64,000 bases of DNA from Paenibacillaceae bacterium (GCA_004134985.1 REGQ01000007.1:153615-217614); one strand, 5' to 3'. Shown: positions 42,780 through 51,477, counted from the stretch's first letter. The notes: generated from the letters alone by a model not told the origin. A program made the numbers and translations.

Positions 42780-42791
42780 AGTTGAATGAAG

Positions 42792-42830
42792 AATTACCTT
42801 CTATAAATGAATTTTTTATAGAAGGTAATT
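42792..42830. repeat. 16-base perfect hairpin after the precursor genes
   Basis: AATTACCTTCTATAAA (42792-42807) and TTTATAGAAGGTAATT (42815-42830) pair perfectly around a 7-base loop. No T-run follows on the plus strand. It could stabilise the 3' end of the precursor mRNA, raising peptide output over downstream genes, or end the transcript inefficiently. Confidence 0.75.
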
Positions 42831-42878
42831 ACCTTCAAATTCATGGTACCATTTAACCAGGGTCCTATTACTCTCACT

Positions 42879-43223
42879 TTATCGGCTGAAGACAGGGAAA
42901 TCCAACGCACGCACCGGTTTCAAGAGTTGTTTCAATTCTTCAGAGCTGCTATTTTTAAGATTCCTGGTAGAGAGAATGGCCGCTGAAATAAGCAATGTGA
43001 GATATCGTTCATACAATTGTGTCGTGTTCAGGTCGCTCATGTCGACACAGCGTTGATACAGTATGATAAGCACATCCCCAAAAAATGTGCAGTGGTAGGT
43101 CCAATTGACAACTACGCTCATTAGAGCTGTTCCACAATGCGAACAGTACGTCAGTTCGCTGAAGAAGTAAACCTTTTTCCATGATACAATTCGTTTCTTA
43201 GCGGACTCCTTCGATGCCTTCAT
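42879..43223 (-). pseudogene. probable transposase-related fragment inside the RiPP cluster
   Basis: A 114-residue open frame on the opposite strand to its neighbours. It contains VYFFSELTYCSHCGTALMSV and HCTFFGDVLIILYQRCVDMS, a Cys-x2-Cys plus Cys pattern like the N-terminal zinc region of some transposases. The remainder has no recognised motif. There is no good binding site. It most likely marks an old insertion between the precursors and the transglutaminase-like gene. Identification is weak. Confidence 0.35.
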
Positions 43224-43284
43224 TAACCGAAAAGTTGAGAAATCCTAGCTTGGTTAGTTAAACAATAAGTCGTAGTTTTTCGAG

Positions 43285-43312
43285 TTAACGGTGACCTTGC
43301 TAGGTTTATAAT
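43285..43312 (+). promoter_or_regulatory. candidate promoter for the second half of the RiPP cluster
   Basis: TTAACG (43285-43290) and a perfect TATAAT (43307-43312) with 16-base spacing lie 20 bases before the transglutaminase-like gene. The remnant separating the two halves may have made an independent promoter necessary. Confidence 0.5.
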
Positions 43313-43332
43313 AAAGAAAATGGGGGTGAACG

Positions 43333-44073
43333 ATGTTTACATATATTGAAAGCGATCATGATTATCTCGTCAACCTAAAGAGGGAATACGGATTAGAAGA
43401 ATTGATCCACACTCACTCTGATGACTTCAGTAAAGTGAAGTCACTATGTGATTGGGCCCATCATAAGTTGTTTTATACACCAGCTGGATATGAGAGTACG
43501 CTTATGGATCCTGATAACATAATAAGAGAAGCAAAAATAAAAAAAATAGGTTTTAGATGCATAGAGTTTGCCATTGTTTTAAACGGATTGATCAATTCAA
43601 TCGGAATAGTATCTAGAATTGTTTTTTTGCATAAAAAGGCTATGGAGAAACTTATTGGTGGAGCGACACATGCGGTTGTAGAAGCGTTTCTGCCTTCATC
43701 GGGCAAGTGGGCATTATTTGACGCAGCGTATAATCAGCATGTTTTGCTAAATAATGTGCCTCTAAATTGCTATGAAACCTTATTAAACTATAAAAATGTT
43801 GAGGCATCGAGTTACGTTAGCTCTATACATAAATACCTTTATTATTTTGAGAGTTATTATGATAATCATGTGTTCATCGCCGATCATCATGTGGACTCCA
43901 AAAAAATAATGCTCGTTACTGGAGGCGAACATGAGCCAAGAGTTTATCAAAGGGTCCACCCGTTAATTAATGTAGATGTTACATTTAACCCCGATAATTT
44001 TTATATAATTCCGACGAGTTATCAAAGTTTGAGGAGAGAATATGATTACGGAAAAAATATCCAAACCGTTTAA
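43333..44073 (+). CDS. transglutaminase-like fold protein (cysteine-protease superfamily)
   Basis: A 246-residue protein with the transglutaminase-core triad. Cys76 lies in GFRCIEFAIVLNGLINSIGI, His113 in GGATHAVVEAFLP, and Asp130 in KWALFDAAYNQHV. All three residues and their spacing match the superfamily, which includes transglutaminases, peptidases and amide-forming enzymes. No signal peptide is visible, so it should act in the cytoplasm. The binding site is GGGGGTGA. Its last 32 bases overlap the next gene. Possible roles are leader removal, cross-linking or macrocyclisation of the peptide; none is shown. Confidence 0.75.
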   Translation: MFTYIESDHDYLVNLKREYGLEELIHTHSDDFSKVKSLCDWAHHKLFYTPAGYESTLMDPDNIIREAKIKKIGFRCIEFAIVLNGLINSIGIVSRIVFLHKKAMEKLIGGATHAVVEAFLPSSGKWALFDAAYNQHVLLNNVPLNCYETLLNYKNVEASSYVSSIHKYLYYFESYYDNHVFIADHHVDSKKIMLVTGGEHEPRVYQRVHPLINVDVTFNPDNFYIIPTSYQSLRREYDYGKNIQTV

Positions 44074-45886
44074 AGCCGACATAGTAATAATTGATACTGG
44101 TGTTGATATTAAACATGAGCTGTTTGGCGACAAGGCTTTTTTTGGAGTAAATATATATAATCGCGACGACAAAATATATGTTGGCACTAACATACAAGAT
44201 GAAATAGGACACGGTACTGCGATAACACATAAAATTATTACCATTTGTCCATGGGCTTCAGTATTTATAATCAAAATTTTTCAACAAGATCGGGAAGTAG
44301 ACGAAAATATTCTACTTCGAGCATTGGAGTTTATTAAAGAAAATATTGAGTGTAACGTCATTAATATTAGTGCCGGTCTAACCATATGTACAAGGCTGCA
44401 CGATCTACAACAGATTTGTAAAGAACTACACAACGATAACATAATTCTAATATCTGCTTTTCATAGTGATGGATCTCTTTCTTACCCAGCAAGCTTCAAA
44501 GAAGTGATTGGGGTTGAAATGGGAATGGATTATAAAAATGATGATGAATTTGATTATGTCGAAAGCGATTTCGTAAATATTATTGGAAGAAGCGGACGTC
44601 AAAAATTGGCAAATATTAGTTCGTCATTTCAATATGTAGAAGGTAGTAGTTTTTCAACAGCAGTAATTAGTGGACTTGTTTTAAATTACTTGCATGAACG
44701 TAATAGTTACACATTTAATGAAATAATGACCTATTTAAAAATACACGCTATAAAGGTTTATGAGAAATCGCAAAGTGTTGTTGATAATTCGTTTGGTTTT
44801 GAATTAAGAAAAGCCATAGCATTTCCATTCAACAAAGAGATGAGTAACATGATAAAATTTCACGATTTGTTAAGTTTCAATGTAACAAAAGTATTGCATG
44901 TCAAATATTCAGGTCAAGTTGGTAAACTTGTATCAGAAATAATTGGTACTAAGGTTGATAAAGACTTCGTAATTGAAAATATAGACTCCTTAGACTGGGA
45001 GGCGCAATTTGATACTGTTATTTTAGGTCACACCGTGGAACTCTCAAAGAAAATGAAGAAAGATATAAATCAGGAAATACTGAAAAAATGTATTAAATAT
45101 GGGAAAAATTTATATGCATTTGACCCATTACTTAATTATGATGTGTTAATTCAAGAAGCTAGGTCTAATAATTGTAATGTGTTTTTTCCCACTGTTGATA
45201 AAAATCAATTGCCAGCACATAGATTTGGAAAGTTGTGTGAATTATCAACACCTGTTTTGGGTATATTTGGTACATCTTCCATGCAAGGTAAATTTACACT
45301 GCAATTGGTGTTACGATCAGTATTTAAAGCAAATGGATATGAGGTTGGACAGTTGGGTACGGAGCCATCATCTTTATTATTTGGTTTCGATGAAATGTAT
45401 CCAATGGGATATAATTCGAACCTCTCTGTTTCAAGGCATGAAGCGTTGCAAGTTATTAATGACAAGTTGATGAGAATTGAAAGAAAACAAGTTGATATTA
45501 TTTTAGTTGGAAGCCAAAGTAGTACGATACCTGAACTTACCACAAATACCGCCTTCTATACGTTTAAACAAATAGAATTCTTGATGGCTACCAATCCGGA
45601 TATTGCGATTCTCTGTGTAAATGTAGACGATGATTATCACAATGTTTTAAAAACGATCAATGCAATCCAATCACTAAGTAGAGCCAACGTTTTGTCCTTA
45701 GTTATTTACCCAGTTATTAAGAAAATAACCACAAATAATCTATATCAGCTAACGAAACCTTCCAAACATCAGTTAGATGAATATAGAATTGGACTGCAAG
45801 AAATGGCCTCATTACCTGTCTTTATACTTGGGATTAATGATGAGATGGAAAGATTGTATGAGCAAATTATTCACACATTATCATAA
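44042..45886 (+). CDS. subtilisin-like (S8) domain fused to a P-loop domain, peptide maturation protein
   Basis: A 614-residue two-part protein. Residues 10-220 are a compact S8 peptidase domain with Asp18 (VIIDTGVDIKHE), His57 (GHGTA) and Ser203 (GSSFSTAVISG). The oxyanion Asn that normally sits in an AAGN motif appears replaced by His141 (SAFHSDG). Residues from about 280 form a second domain with a P-loop-like GIFGTSSMQGKFTLQLVLR near 407-425, recalling the C-terminal domain of DUF1611-type proteins. No signal peptide, so it is cytoplasmic. The start ATG 44042 follows GAGGAG and lies within the previous gene. Likely role: leader cleavage coupled to an ATP-dependent step; this is inference. 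Confidence 0.75.
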   Translation: MITEKISKPFKADIVIIDTGVDIKHELFGDKAFFGVNIYNRDDKIYVGTNIQDEIGHGTAITHKIITICPWASVFIIKIFQQDREVDENILLRALEFIKENIECNVINISAGLTICTRLHDLQQICKELHNDNIILISAFHSDGSLSYPASFKEVIGVEMGMDYKNDDEFDYVESDFVNIIGRSGRQKLANISSSFQYVEGSSFSTAVISGLVLNYLHERNSYTFNEIMTYLKIHAIKVYEKSQSVVDNSFGFELRKAIAFPFNKEMSNMIKFHDLLSFNVTKVLHVKYSGQVGKLVSEIIGTKVDKDFVIENIDSLDWEAQFDTVILGHTVELSKKMKKDINQEILKKCIKYGKNLYAFDPLLNYDVLIQEARSNNCNVFFPTVDKNQLPAHRFGKLCELSTPVLGIFGTSSMQGKFTLQLVLRSVFKANGYEVGQLGTEPSSLLFGFDEMYPMGYNSNLSVSRHEALQVINDKLMRIERKQVDIILVGSQSSTIPELTTNTAFYTFKQIEFLMATNPDIAILCVNVDDDYHNVLKTINAIQSLSRANVLSLVIYPVIKKITTNNLYQLTKPSKHQLDEYRIGLQEMASLPVFILGINDEMERLYEQIIHTLS

Positions 45887-45918
45887 CTACATCTTAAACG
45901 ATAGGTAGGATTATAGTG

Positions 45919-46485
45919 ATGAGACGTGAGGATTTTTATAATAATGGGAATTTATTGGTAGGATGTACTGGGACTGTTGAATCTATTGATTTTTATAGGC
46001 AGATTTGGCATCTAAAGTCGACAGTTTGCAAGAACATAAAAATAATAGTAACTGATGATGCTAAGAATTTTATTAATGTCACACTACTCAAAACAATCAC
46101 ACATTGTGAAGTATACGATTCGATGTTTTCAGAAGGTCTTTCCGTACCTCACGTCAATTTACCACTATGGGCTGACGTATTTCTGATTCTTTGTGCTTCT
46201 GCTAATTCTATTGCCAAGATCGCAAATGGCCATTCTGATAACCTTTTGACTGCAGCGGTACTTAACGCAAGTTGTCCGGTTATATTGGTTCCCAGCATGA
46301 ATAAACAAATGTGGAGAAAACCATCAGTTCAACGAAACATTGACACTCTTGTGAAAGATGCAATAATTGTTTGCGCGTTTGAAGTTAGAGTATTTGAAGC
46401 GGCGACATTAACCTCCGAGGAGGGGATTTCGGTAGATTTCCCTAAATTGATACTTAGGCTAAGCCGGGTAATTAGAACTTTATAG
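45919..46485 (+). CDS. LanD/EpiD-type flavoprotein cysteine decarboxylase (HFCD family)
   Basis: A 188-residue HFCD flavoprotein. It has NLLVGCTGTV for FMN binding, catalytic His78 in SVPHVNLPLWADVFLI, CASANSIAKIANG at 92-104 (the PASANT-type motif) and PSMNKQMW at 125-132 (the PxMNxxMW motif). EpiD and MrsD of this family oxidatively decarboxylate a peptide C-terminal Cys to an enethiol. Both precursors here end in Cys, which supports the same chemistry. The Dfp/CoaC housekeeping enzyme is an alternative, but the length and setting favour the peptide type. ATG 45919 is preferred over GTG 45916. Confidence 0.87.
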   Translation: MRREDFYNNGNLLVGCTGTVESIDFYRQIWHLKSTVCKNIKIIVTDDAKNFINVTLLKTITHCEVYDSMFSEGLSVPHVNLPLWADVFLILCASANSIAKIANGHSDNLLTAAVLNASCPVILVPSMNKQMWRKPSVQRNIDTLVKDAIIVCAFEVRVFEAATLTSEEGISVDFPKLILRLSRVIRTL

Positions 46486-46529
46486 TGTTGTGGATAAATT
46501 TCTAGATAATAACATAAAGGAGGCTTTTC

Positions 46530-48293
46530 ATGCAAACAAGAAGATATCTCGTCTTCTTATTCCCATATTTGAAAAAATATAAGCGTGAATACACAATTTT
46601 GTTCTTCTGTATTGGAATAGGGATGTTATTAAATTTAGCCATAGCTTGGTTTTTTCAAAATATGACAAATAACCTTTTGGGTGGTACGAACGATGGATTA
46701 GTATTATTTCTTGTACTGGGTATTTCTATTATCATAGTCATGATGTTAACAAACTATATTAATACTTTTTATGTAGCTAAAACGACAAGTTTGGTTAAAA
46801 ATGATATTCGAATAAAAATGTTTAATCATATGATTGAATTTCCTATGAGTTTTTTCGATTCGAACCATAGTGGTGAAATCCAGTCAAGAATACAACAAGA
46901 TACCGAACAATTAGATGGAGTTTTAGGACATAATATAATTCAATTTGTAATCTTACCGGTTTCAGGAATTGTGGCTTTTGTTTATCTCTCTTTTATTCAT
47001 CTTCCAATGTCTTTAATAGCGCTAACTTTAGGGCCTTTAATATTACTCGTTAGTAAGATGTTCGGTCAGACTATTCGAAACAACGGCGTAGCCATTCAAA
47101 ATAACTTAGCTAAATTAACGCAGCAATTACAAGAGGCATTATCCGGCCATATGATTACAAAAGTATTAAGGTTAGAACACGAAATATCCAATAAGTATAT
47201 CCATAAAAGTGAGGACGTACTGAACACGCAATTCAAGGAAGCTAGAGTCAGTGGAGTATTACAAGCAATATCAATTGGTATAAGTTATTGTTCTCAAATA
47301 ATGATATTTGCGATAGGTTGTTTCTTTGTAGCAAATGGTGATCTAAGAGTGGGCGACCTTTTTGCTTTTATAGTCCTTTCGCAGTCACTTATTACTCCAT
47401 TCTCAAACATGGGACACTTATGGTCTAACCTACAGAGATCTTTGGCTGCTGTTGTTAGGATCTATGATTTTTTGAATATAACCAAGGATCGTTTCGTAAT
47501 AAAGAATAAGGTTGAGCAAGTGCCTGTTGCTATTGAATTCAAGAATGTTAGCTTTTCATACAATGATAGTAAAAAGGTGCTAATTGATGTGAATCTAAAA
47601 ATAAAGCCTGGCGAACGTGTTGCGATCATTGGGGAAAGTGGATCTGGAAAGAGTACATTATTGAAGGTTCTGTTGGGATTATATCACCCAACAGAAGGAG
47701 AAGTCTGGTTATATCCAGAAAATAAAGAAGCGACTATGGTAGAGGGAATTAACCCGTATACATCTTACGTACCACAAGATTACTTTTTATTTGATGATAG
47801 CATATATCAAAATATTCAATATGGTGAACTTAACGCGACGAATGACCAAATACAATATGCTGCTAATATGGCTAATGCGCATCCATTTATATTAGATCTA
47901 CCTGATCAATATAACTTTCGAGTAGGCGAGCGCGGATCAAAGTTATCAGGCGGCCAGAGACAACGGATAACTTTAGCGCGTGCTTTTATAGGTAATCACT
48001 CGATTGTTGTACTTGATGAGGCTACTTCGGCTTTAGACGTACAAACTGAAGAGTTTATTATCAAGCACATACTTGAATTACGGAAAGATCACTCCTTAAT
48101 CATGATTACACACAGGCTATCTACAGCTATGAATTTCGATAGGATTATACTAATGGATAATGGGTGCCTAATTGCATCAGGGACACATACCGAGCTTTTA
48201 AGGACCAGTGACAAATATAAAAAATTATTTGAGCATTTCCTAAGTACCGACTCCAGGCCTGTTGATTATCCAATAACAGGGACAGGAAATTGA
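46530..48293 (+). CDS. ABC exporter, fused membrane and ATPase domains
   Basis: A 587-residue half-transporter. Six membrane helices occupy residues 1-300. The ATPase has GESGSGKST (Walker A), the Q-loop YVPQDYFLF, the signature KLSGGQRQR, Walker B IVVLDEATSALD and the H-loop MITHR. It lacks an N-terminal C39 peptidase, so leader removal must be done by another protein such as the S8 or transglutaminase-like one. It probably exports the mature peptide and may give self-protection. The start ATG 46530 has AAGGAGG upstream. Last gene of the cluster. Confidence 0.93.
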   Translation: MQTRRYLVFLFPYLKKYKREYTILFFCIGIGMLLNLAIAWFFQNMTNNLLGGTNDGLVLFLVLGISIIIVMMLTNYINTFYVAKTTSLVKNDIRIKMFNHMIEFPMSFFDSNHSGEIQSRIQQDTEQLDGVLGHNIIQFVILPVSGIVAFVYLSFIHLPMSLIALTLGPLILLVSKMFGQTIRNNGVAIQNNLAKLTQQLQEALSGHMITKVLRLEHEISNKYIHKSEDVLNTQFKEARVSGVLQAISIGISYCSQIMIFAIGCFFVANGDLRVGDLFAFIVLSQSLITPFSNMGHLWSNLQRSLAAVVRIYDFLNITKDRFVIKNKVEQVPVAIEFKNVSFSYNDSKKVLIDVNLKIKPGERVAIIGESGSGKSTLLKVLLGLYHPTEGEVWLYPENKEATMVEGINPYTSYVPQDYFLFDDSIYQNIQYGELNATNDQIQYAANMANAHPFILDLPDQYNFRVGERGSKLSGGQRQRITLARAFIGNHSIVVLDEATSALDVQTEEFIIKHILELRKDHSLIMITHRLSTAMNFDRIILMDNGCLIASGTHTELLRTSDKYKKLFEHFLSTDSRPVDYPITGTGN

Positions 48294-49080
48294 AAAGAGG
48301 CCTTGCCTTTAGAAGAATCGATAGTTACCACACCAACGATATCACGACACAGGGAAGAAATTCACGGTATACACCCTGGTTCAATTTTTAACAAATGCTG
48401 CGGCAGGGGAGTGGGAAGTTGCTGTACTGATTCGGACAAAGCAGCACTTGCGGATTGCCGTCCGTGAACTATTCGACATTCTCCAAGAAAGCCGCAGATG
48501 TACCTTATGAAGTGTTCAAACGATTGTTTGAAATTATGGTTATTAATTTGGAGAACACAATGGGATTATGGACGAAGCAGCAACTGCGAGATTTTATTAA
48601 AGAGAACAAACTGGTGACAGCAAAAGATGCACAGGACGCGTTCAAAAATCTGTTCGCCGAGACGATTAAGGAAGTGCTGGAGGTGGAGATGGACACCCAT
48701 CTGGGTTATGCCAAGCATGAAACATCGGAGAAAACGACGACGAATTCACGCAATGCAAGAGCCACAAGTAGATCACCAGCGAGTATGGCGAGCAGGAAAT
48801 TGAGGTTCCGCAACCGTCAAGTTTAAGCCGCTGGTCAAAGAGTGGCAGAATCGGCCGCTGCAAAACGTCTATGCGGTTGTCTTTCTCGATGCCATCCATT
48901 TCAAGGTAAAACAAGATGGTGCTATCGTGAACAAGGCCGCGCACATGGACATTGGCATTGATTTGGACGGCAACAAGGGTGTTTTTGGGCATCTGGATCG
49001 GCGAGAACGAGTCCGCCACGTTCTGGCTCAGCGTGCTGAACGAGCTGAAAAACCACGGCAGACCCGTACAATAGTGTCTT
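48294..49080 (+). pseudogene. IS256-family (Mutator-type) transposase remnant
   Basis: The 48455-48826 frame has LWTKQQLRDFIKENKLVTAK, DAFKNLFAETIKEVLEVEMD and THLGYAKHETSEKTTTNSRN, all from the IS256 N-terminus. A different frame then gives EWQNRPLQNVYAVVFLDAIH and FKVKQDGAIVNKAAHMDIGI, the start of the catalytic domain, and it ends in frameshifts near ENESATFWLSVLNELKNHG. An internal deletion of roughly 100 codons and several frameshifts make it dead. Bases 48294-48454 hold no gene. Confidence 0.8.
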
Positions 49081-49227
49081 GACCACTTAAACCAAGTAGT
49101 TAATGCGCTCAATGCGCTAGTAATTTGGACAATAATACACAGTAAAGTTTATAACTCTCGTATTGTTCTGCTGAGAAATACGGGATAATATAATATTACA
49201 GTAAATACTAATTTGTGGGGTTTGAAT

Positions 49228-50661
49228 ATGTCTCAAAAGATATTGCCTCTTGATAAGTCGCCAATTACAAGCTATCAGAACGCTTCTTATTTCCTTTCCA
49301 TTTCACTGAGCAGTGATGATGCAAGGCCATGGATGTATAGTAACTTCATTCAGTTATATACAAGCGAGGGTGACAGAGAGGTTCATTTCTATAAGGCAGA
49401 TGATTTGAAATTTTACCCGTGGCTGGATTATGTGCAAATTGATAAACTTCTCATCATGCAGCACAAAATAGATATATTTGAATGGATCAAAAACTATGTC
49501 GACAGAGAACACTATATTCATATTTTTCTGAACAAATATTATGTATCAGGAACATCATATTATCACGAAATTAACCAGGTTCATGATTTGCTTATCCGTG
49601 GCTATGATGAGGTCAAGGGGCAAGTTTATATATCCGCTTACAATGAGCGAGGAGTATATGCGAGCTGGTGGATACCTATCGGCGACGTAATACAAGGTTT
49701 CGCAACGGAACAATACGACAGTAACGAAATGACGTTAAAAGCAAGCGCGATCAAGTGTAACCGACATTATAGCTATCAACTCGATTTAAACAATATGTTG
49801 GAATTGTCGCGCGATTATTTGTTTTCCCGCAATACGTCGAAAAGAACAAGTATAATCGCTAGTCCCATGTATCGTACATACGGAATTGAAGTTTATGATA
49901 AGATAACCATGCTTTTATACTCTAGCAAGCGGCAAGTGCTGGATCTTCGACCTTTGCGTGTTCTCTGGGAGCATAAAAAAATAATGGTTCAGCGGATTAA
50001 ATTTTTGAAAGAACATAATATTTTCTATAATACCGATTTAGAACAGGGCTTCAAACAGATAGAAGATGAGACTAACACGGTGCGAAATATAGCTTTGAAA
50101 TATAACATGTCTCAAAATCAAAAGCTGGTTCATCACATTATTTCAAAACTCAGCATGATAAAGGAACGGGAAAGCCGTCTATTTAAAATATTGGTGAATG
50201 AAATGGAAGCAGCAAGTATAGCTTTTAAATGGAAGAACAGACAACTGGAACATTTATGGCAGTTCTTTAATGAGTATTTTTTGATCAAAGAGACGTATGA
50301 TGACCCTGAGGTTGCTGTGCAAATAACGGAACTCTTGTATGCAGTGGGGAAAGACAAAGCTATCATTGATATTTTGTTGTTCCGTATGCCGATCGACTTT
50401 GTGCCGAGAATGTTTGTACATGCAAGAGAAAAAGCGTATGAGCTGTTTGTGAGGATTTATGAAATCATTAAAGACAGGTTGAGCCTTCATCAGGTCTCCT
50501 TCATCAACCATCTCACGGACAAATACAAGCAGTTGTTTTTGCATGTAGAGGATGCCCCCTTTCGAGAAAGCATATTGCAGGAATTAGATTTTCTTTATTC
50601 CACTTATAGACGACAGGAGATATTGGAATTGAAAGAAAAATTACTCAACTTTCGCACCTAG
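49228..50661 (+). CDS. protein of unknown function with a possible degenerate C39/BtrH-like domain
   Basis: A 477-residue soluble protein, A+T-rich like the cluster. Its first 170 residues suggest a papain-fold domain: HYIHIFLNKYYVSGTSYYHE then INQVHDLLIRGYDEVKGQVY, the usual His and Gly-Tyr-Asp region of C39/BtrH-like domains. The N-terminal position that should hold Cys is Ser/Tyr (ITSYQNASYF), so catalysis is doubtful. The C-terminal 300 residues are helical with a repeated Leu/Ile pattern and are unrecognised. The start ATG 49228 follows GTGGGG. I do not recognise the function; the cluster context could be coincidental. Confidence 0.55.
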   Translation: MSQKILPLDKSPITSYQNASYFLSISLSSDDARPWMYSNFIQLYTSEGDREVHFYKADDLKFYPWLDYVQIDKLLIMQHKIDIFEWIKNYVDREHYIHIFLNKYYVSGTSYYHEINQVHDLLIRGYDEVKGQVYISAYNERGVYASWWIPIGDVIQGFATEQYDSNEMTLKASAIKCNRHYSYQLDLNNMLELSRDYLFSRNTSKRTSIIASPMYRTYGIEVYDKITMLLYSSKRQVLDLRPLRVLWEHKKIMVQRIKFLKEHNIFYNTDLEQGFKQIEDETNTVRNIALKYNMSQNQKLVHHIISKLSMIKERESRLFKILVNEMEAASIAFKWKNRQLEHLWQFFNEYFLIKETYDDPEVAVQITELLYAVGKDKAIIDILLFRMPIDFVPRMFVHAREKAYELFVRIYEIIKDRLSLHQVSFINHLTDKYKQLFLHVEDAPFRESILQELDFLYSTYRRQEILELKEKLLNFRT

Positions 50662-50921
50662 AAAATCGACTTAAATCCTTGAGGGCGTAAGAAGAATTCA
50701 ATACAAGTATTGACAAAAAGACCTCACTTGTTTGGTATCATGGAAGTGTCGAACAACCACATGCCAACAAGAAAGGTGTCATCAGCCACTTTAATTGTAG
50801 GTGAATTCGGAACCGCCAATGACGGTGGCTTTTTGCATTCGTCACCAACATGGATTTGGCGATCAGATTCAGGCGATCAGAATGACGGTCAAAATATAAG
50901 ACCCGCCATTGGTAGGTCAGT

Positions 50922-51120
50922 TTAGAAGGACACACGGTATTTGGTTTTGGTATGGAGCCAGAACTTCACACCTCCAAAAGCAACGTAGCGCTCCGTATCA
51001 AGCTCTACATTCGCCGGGTAAAGAACGTTTCCGAGCTCAAAGATCATCGGATTCCCGCAATGCAAGGGATAGAGCAGCCTCATCCCTTCATAGACACGCC
51101 AGCGCCTCGGTCGTAAAGAT
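50922..51120 (-). pseudogene. decayed small ORF, possibly DUF5348-like
   Basis: The minus strand reads VYEGMRLLYPLHCGNPMIFE, then NVLYPANVELDTERYVAFGG and FWLHTKTKYRVSF before a stop at 50922-50924. The pattern of a Cys-Gly turn, an Asp-x-Glu pair and a Tyr-Val strand recalls small DUF5348 proteins. No start codon or ribosome binding site is present, so it is probably a fragment. The family link is from memory and weak. Confidence 0.35.
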
Positions 51121-51441
51121 CGGATTAGTACTGCCGGCAGCCTCGACCGCCTTTCCAGCTTTATGGCGGCAGCCGATTACCGCGGCGCGCGTGTTGTTCC
51201 TTCCTTTTGACGCTTCCACAACCCTTTTTCCTCGCCAGTCCATCGCCTGCGCGATATGCTATAGAAGCTGCATTCCTCTGCTAAAAGCTACCTCTACCTT
51301 CACCTCTGCGTCTGCTTCTGTCCTCTATAGTTAACCACTGATTTTTTAGTTTGAGACCCAATTGACTCAACTTTAGTTGCTAAGGTCGATCTTGCCATAT
51401 GAGCGCCAGGTCATTGATATCATGCGTCTGCATCTATCAAT

Positions 51442-51477
51442 CTTTATTGTTGTTGGGTCGAACGCTCAACAATAAAG
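51442..51477. repeat. 11-base inverted repeat
   Basis: CTTTATTGTTG (51442-51452) and CAACAATAAAG (51467-51477) are perfect complements around 14 bases. Related TTGTTG-containing arms recur at 51655-51675 (TTGTTGTA-AGAAA-TACAACAA, perfect). Together they form a local family of A+T-rich hairpins. Confidence 0.7.

Larger units (their letters stand above)
42525..42790 (+). repeat. tandem duplication carrying the two precursor genes
   Basis: The unit is about 127 bases and starts near TTGAATGAAAGGA (42529 and 42655). A third partial start, GTTGAATGAAG, at 42781 is cut off. The copies include leader, ribosome binding site and gene. Confidence 0.9.

Noticed and set aside
50705..50840. Possible small RNA with TTGACA promoter and GGTGGCTTTTT end
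   Set aside because: The nearest -10 match is 20 bases from the -35 and the stem has only four pairs; not strong enough to call.
39661..51370. 12-base direct repeat ACCCAATTGACT near both ends of the island (39661 and 51358)
   Set aside because: Too short and not at the edges of a tRNA or other att site; could be chance or a shared IS fragment.
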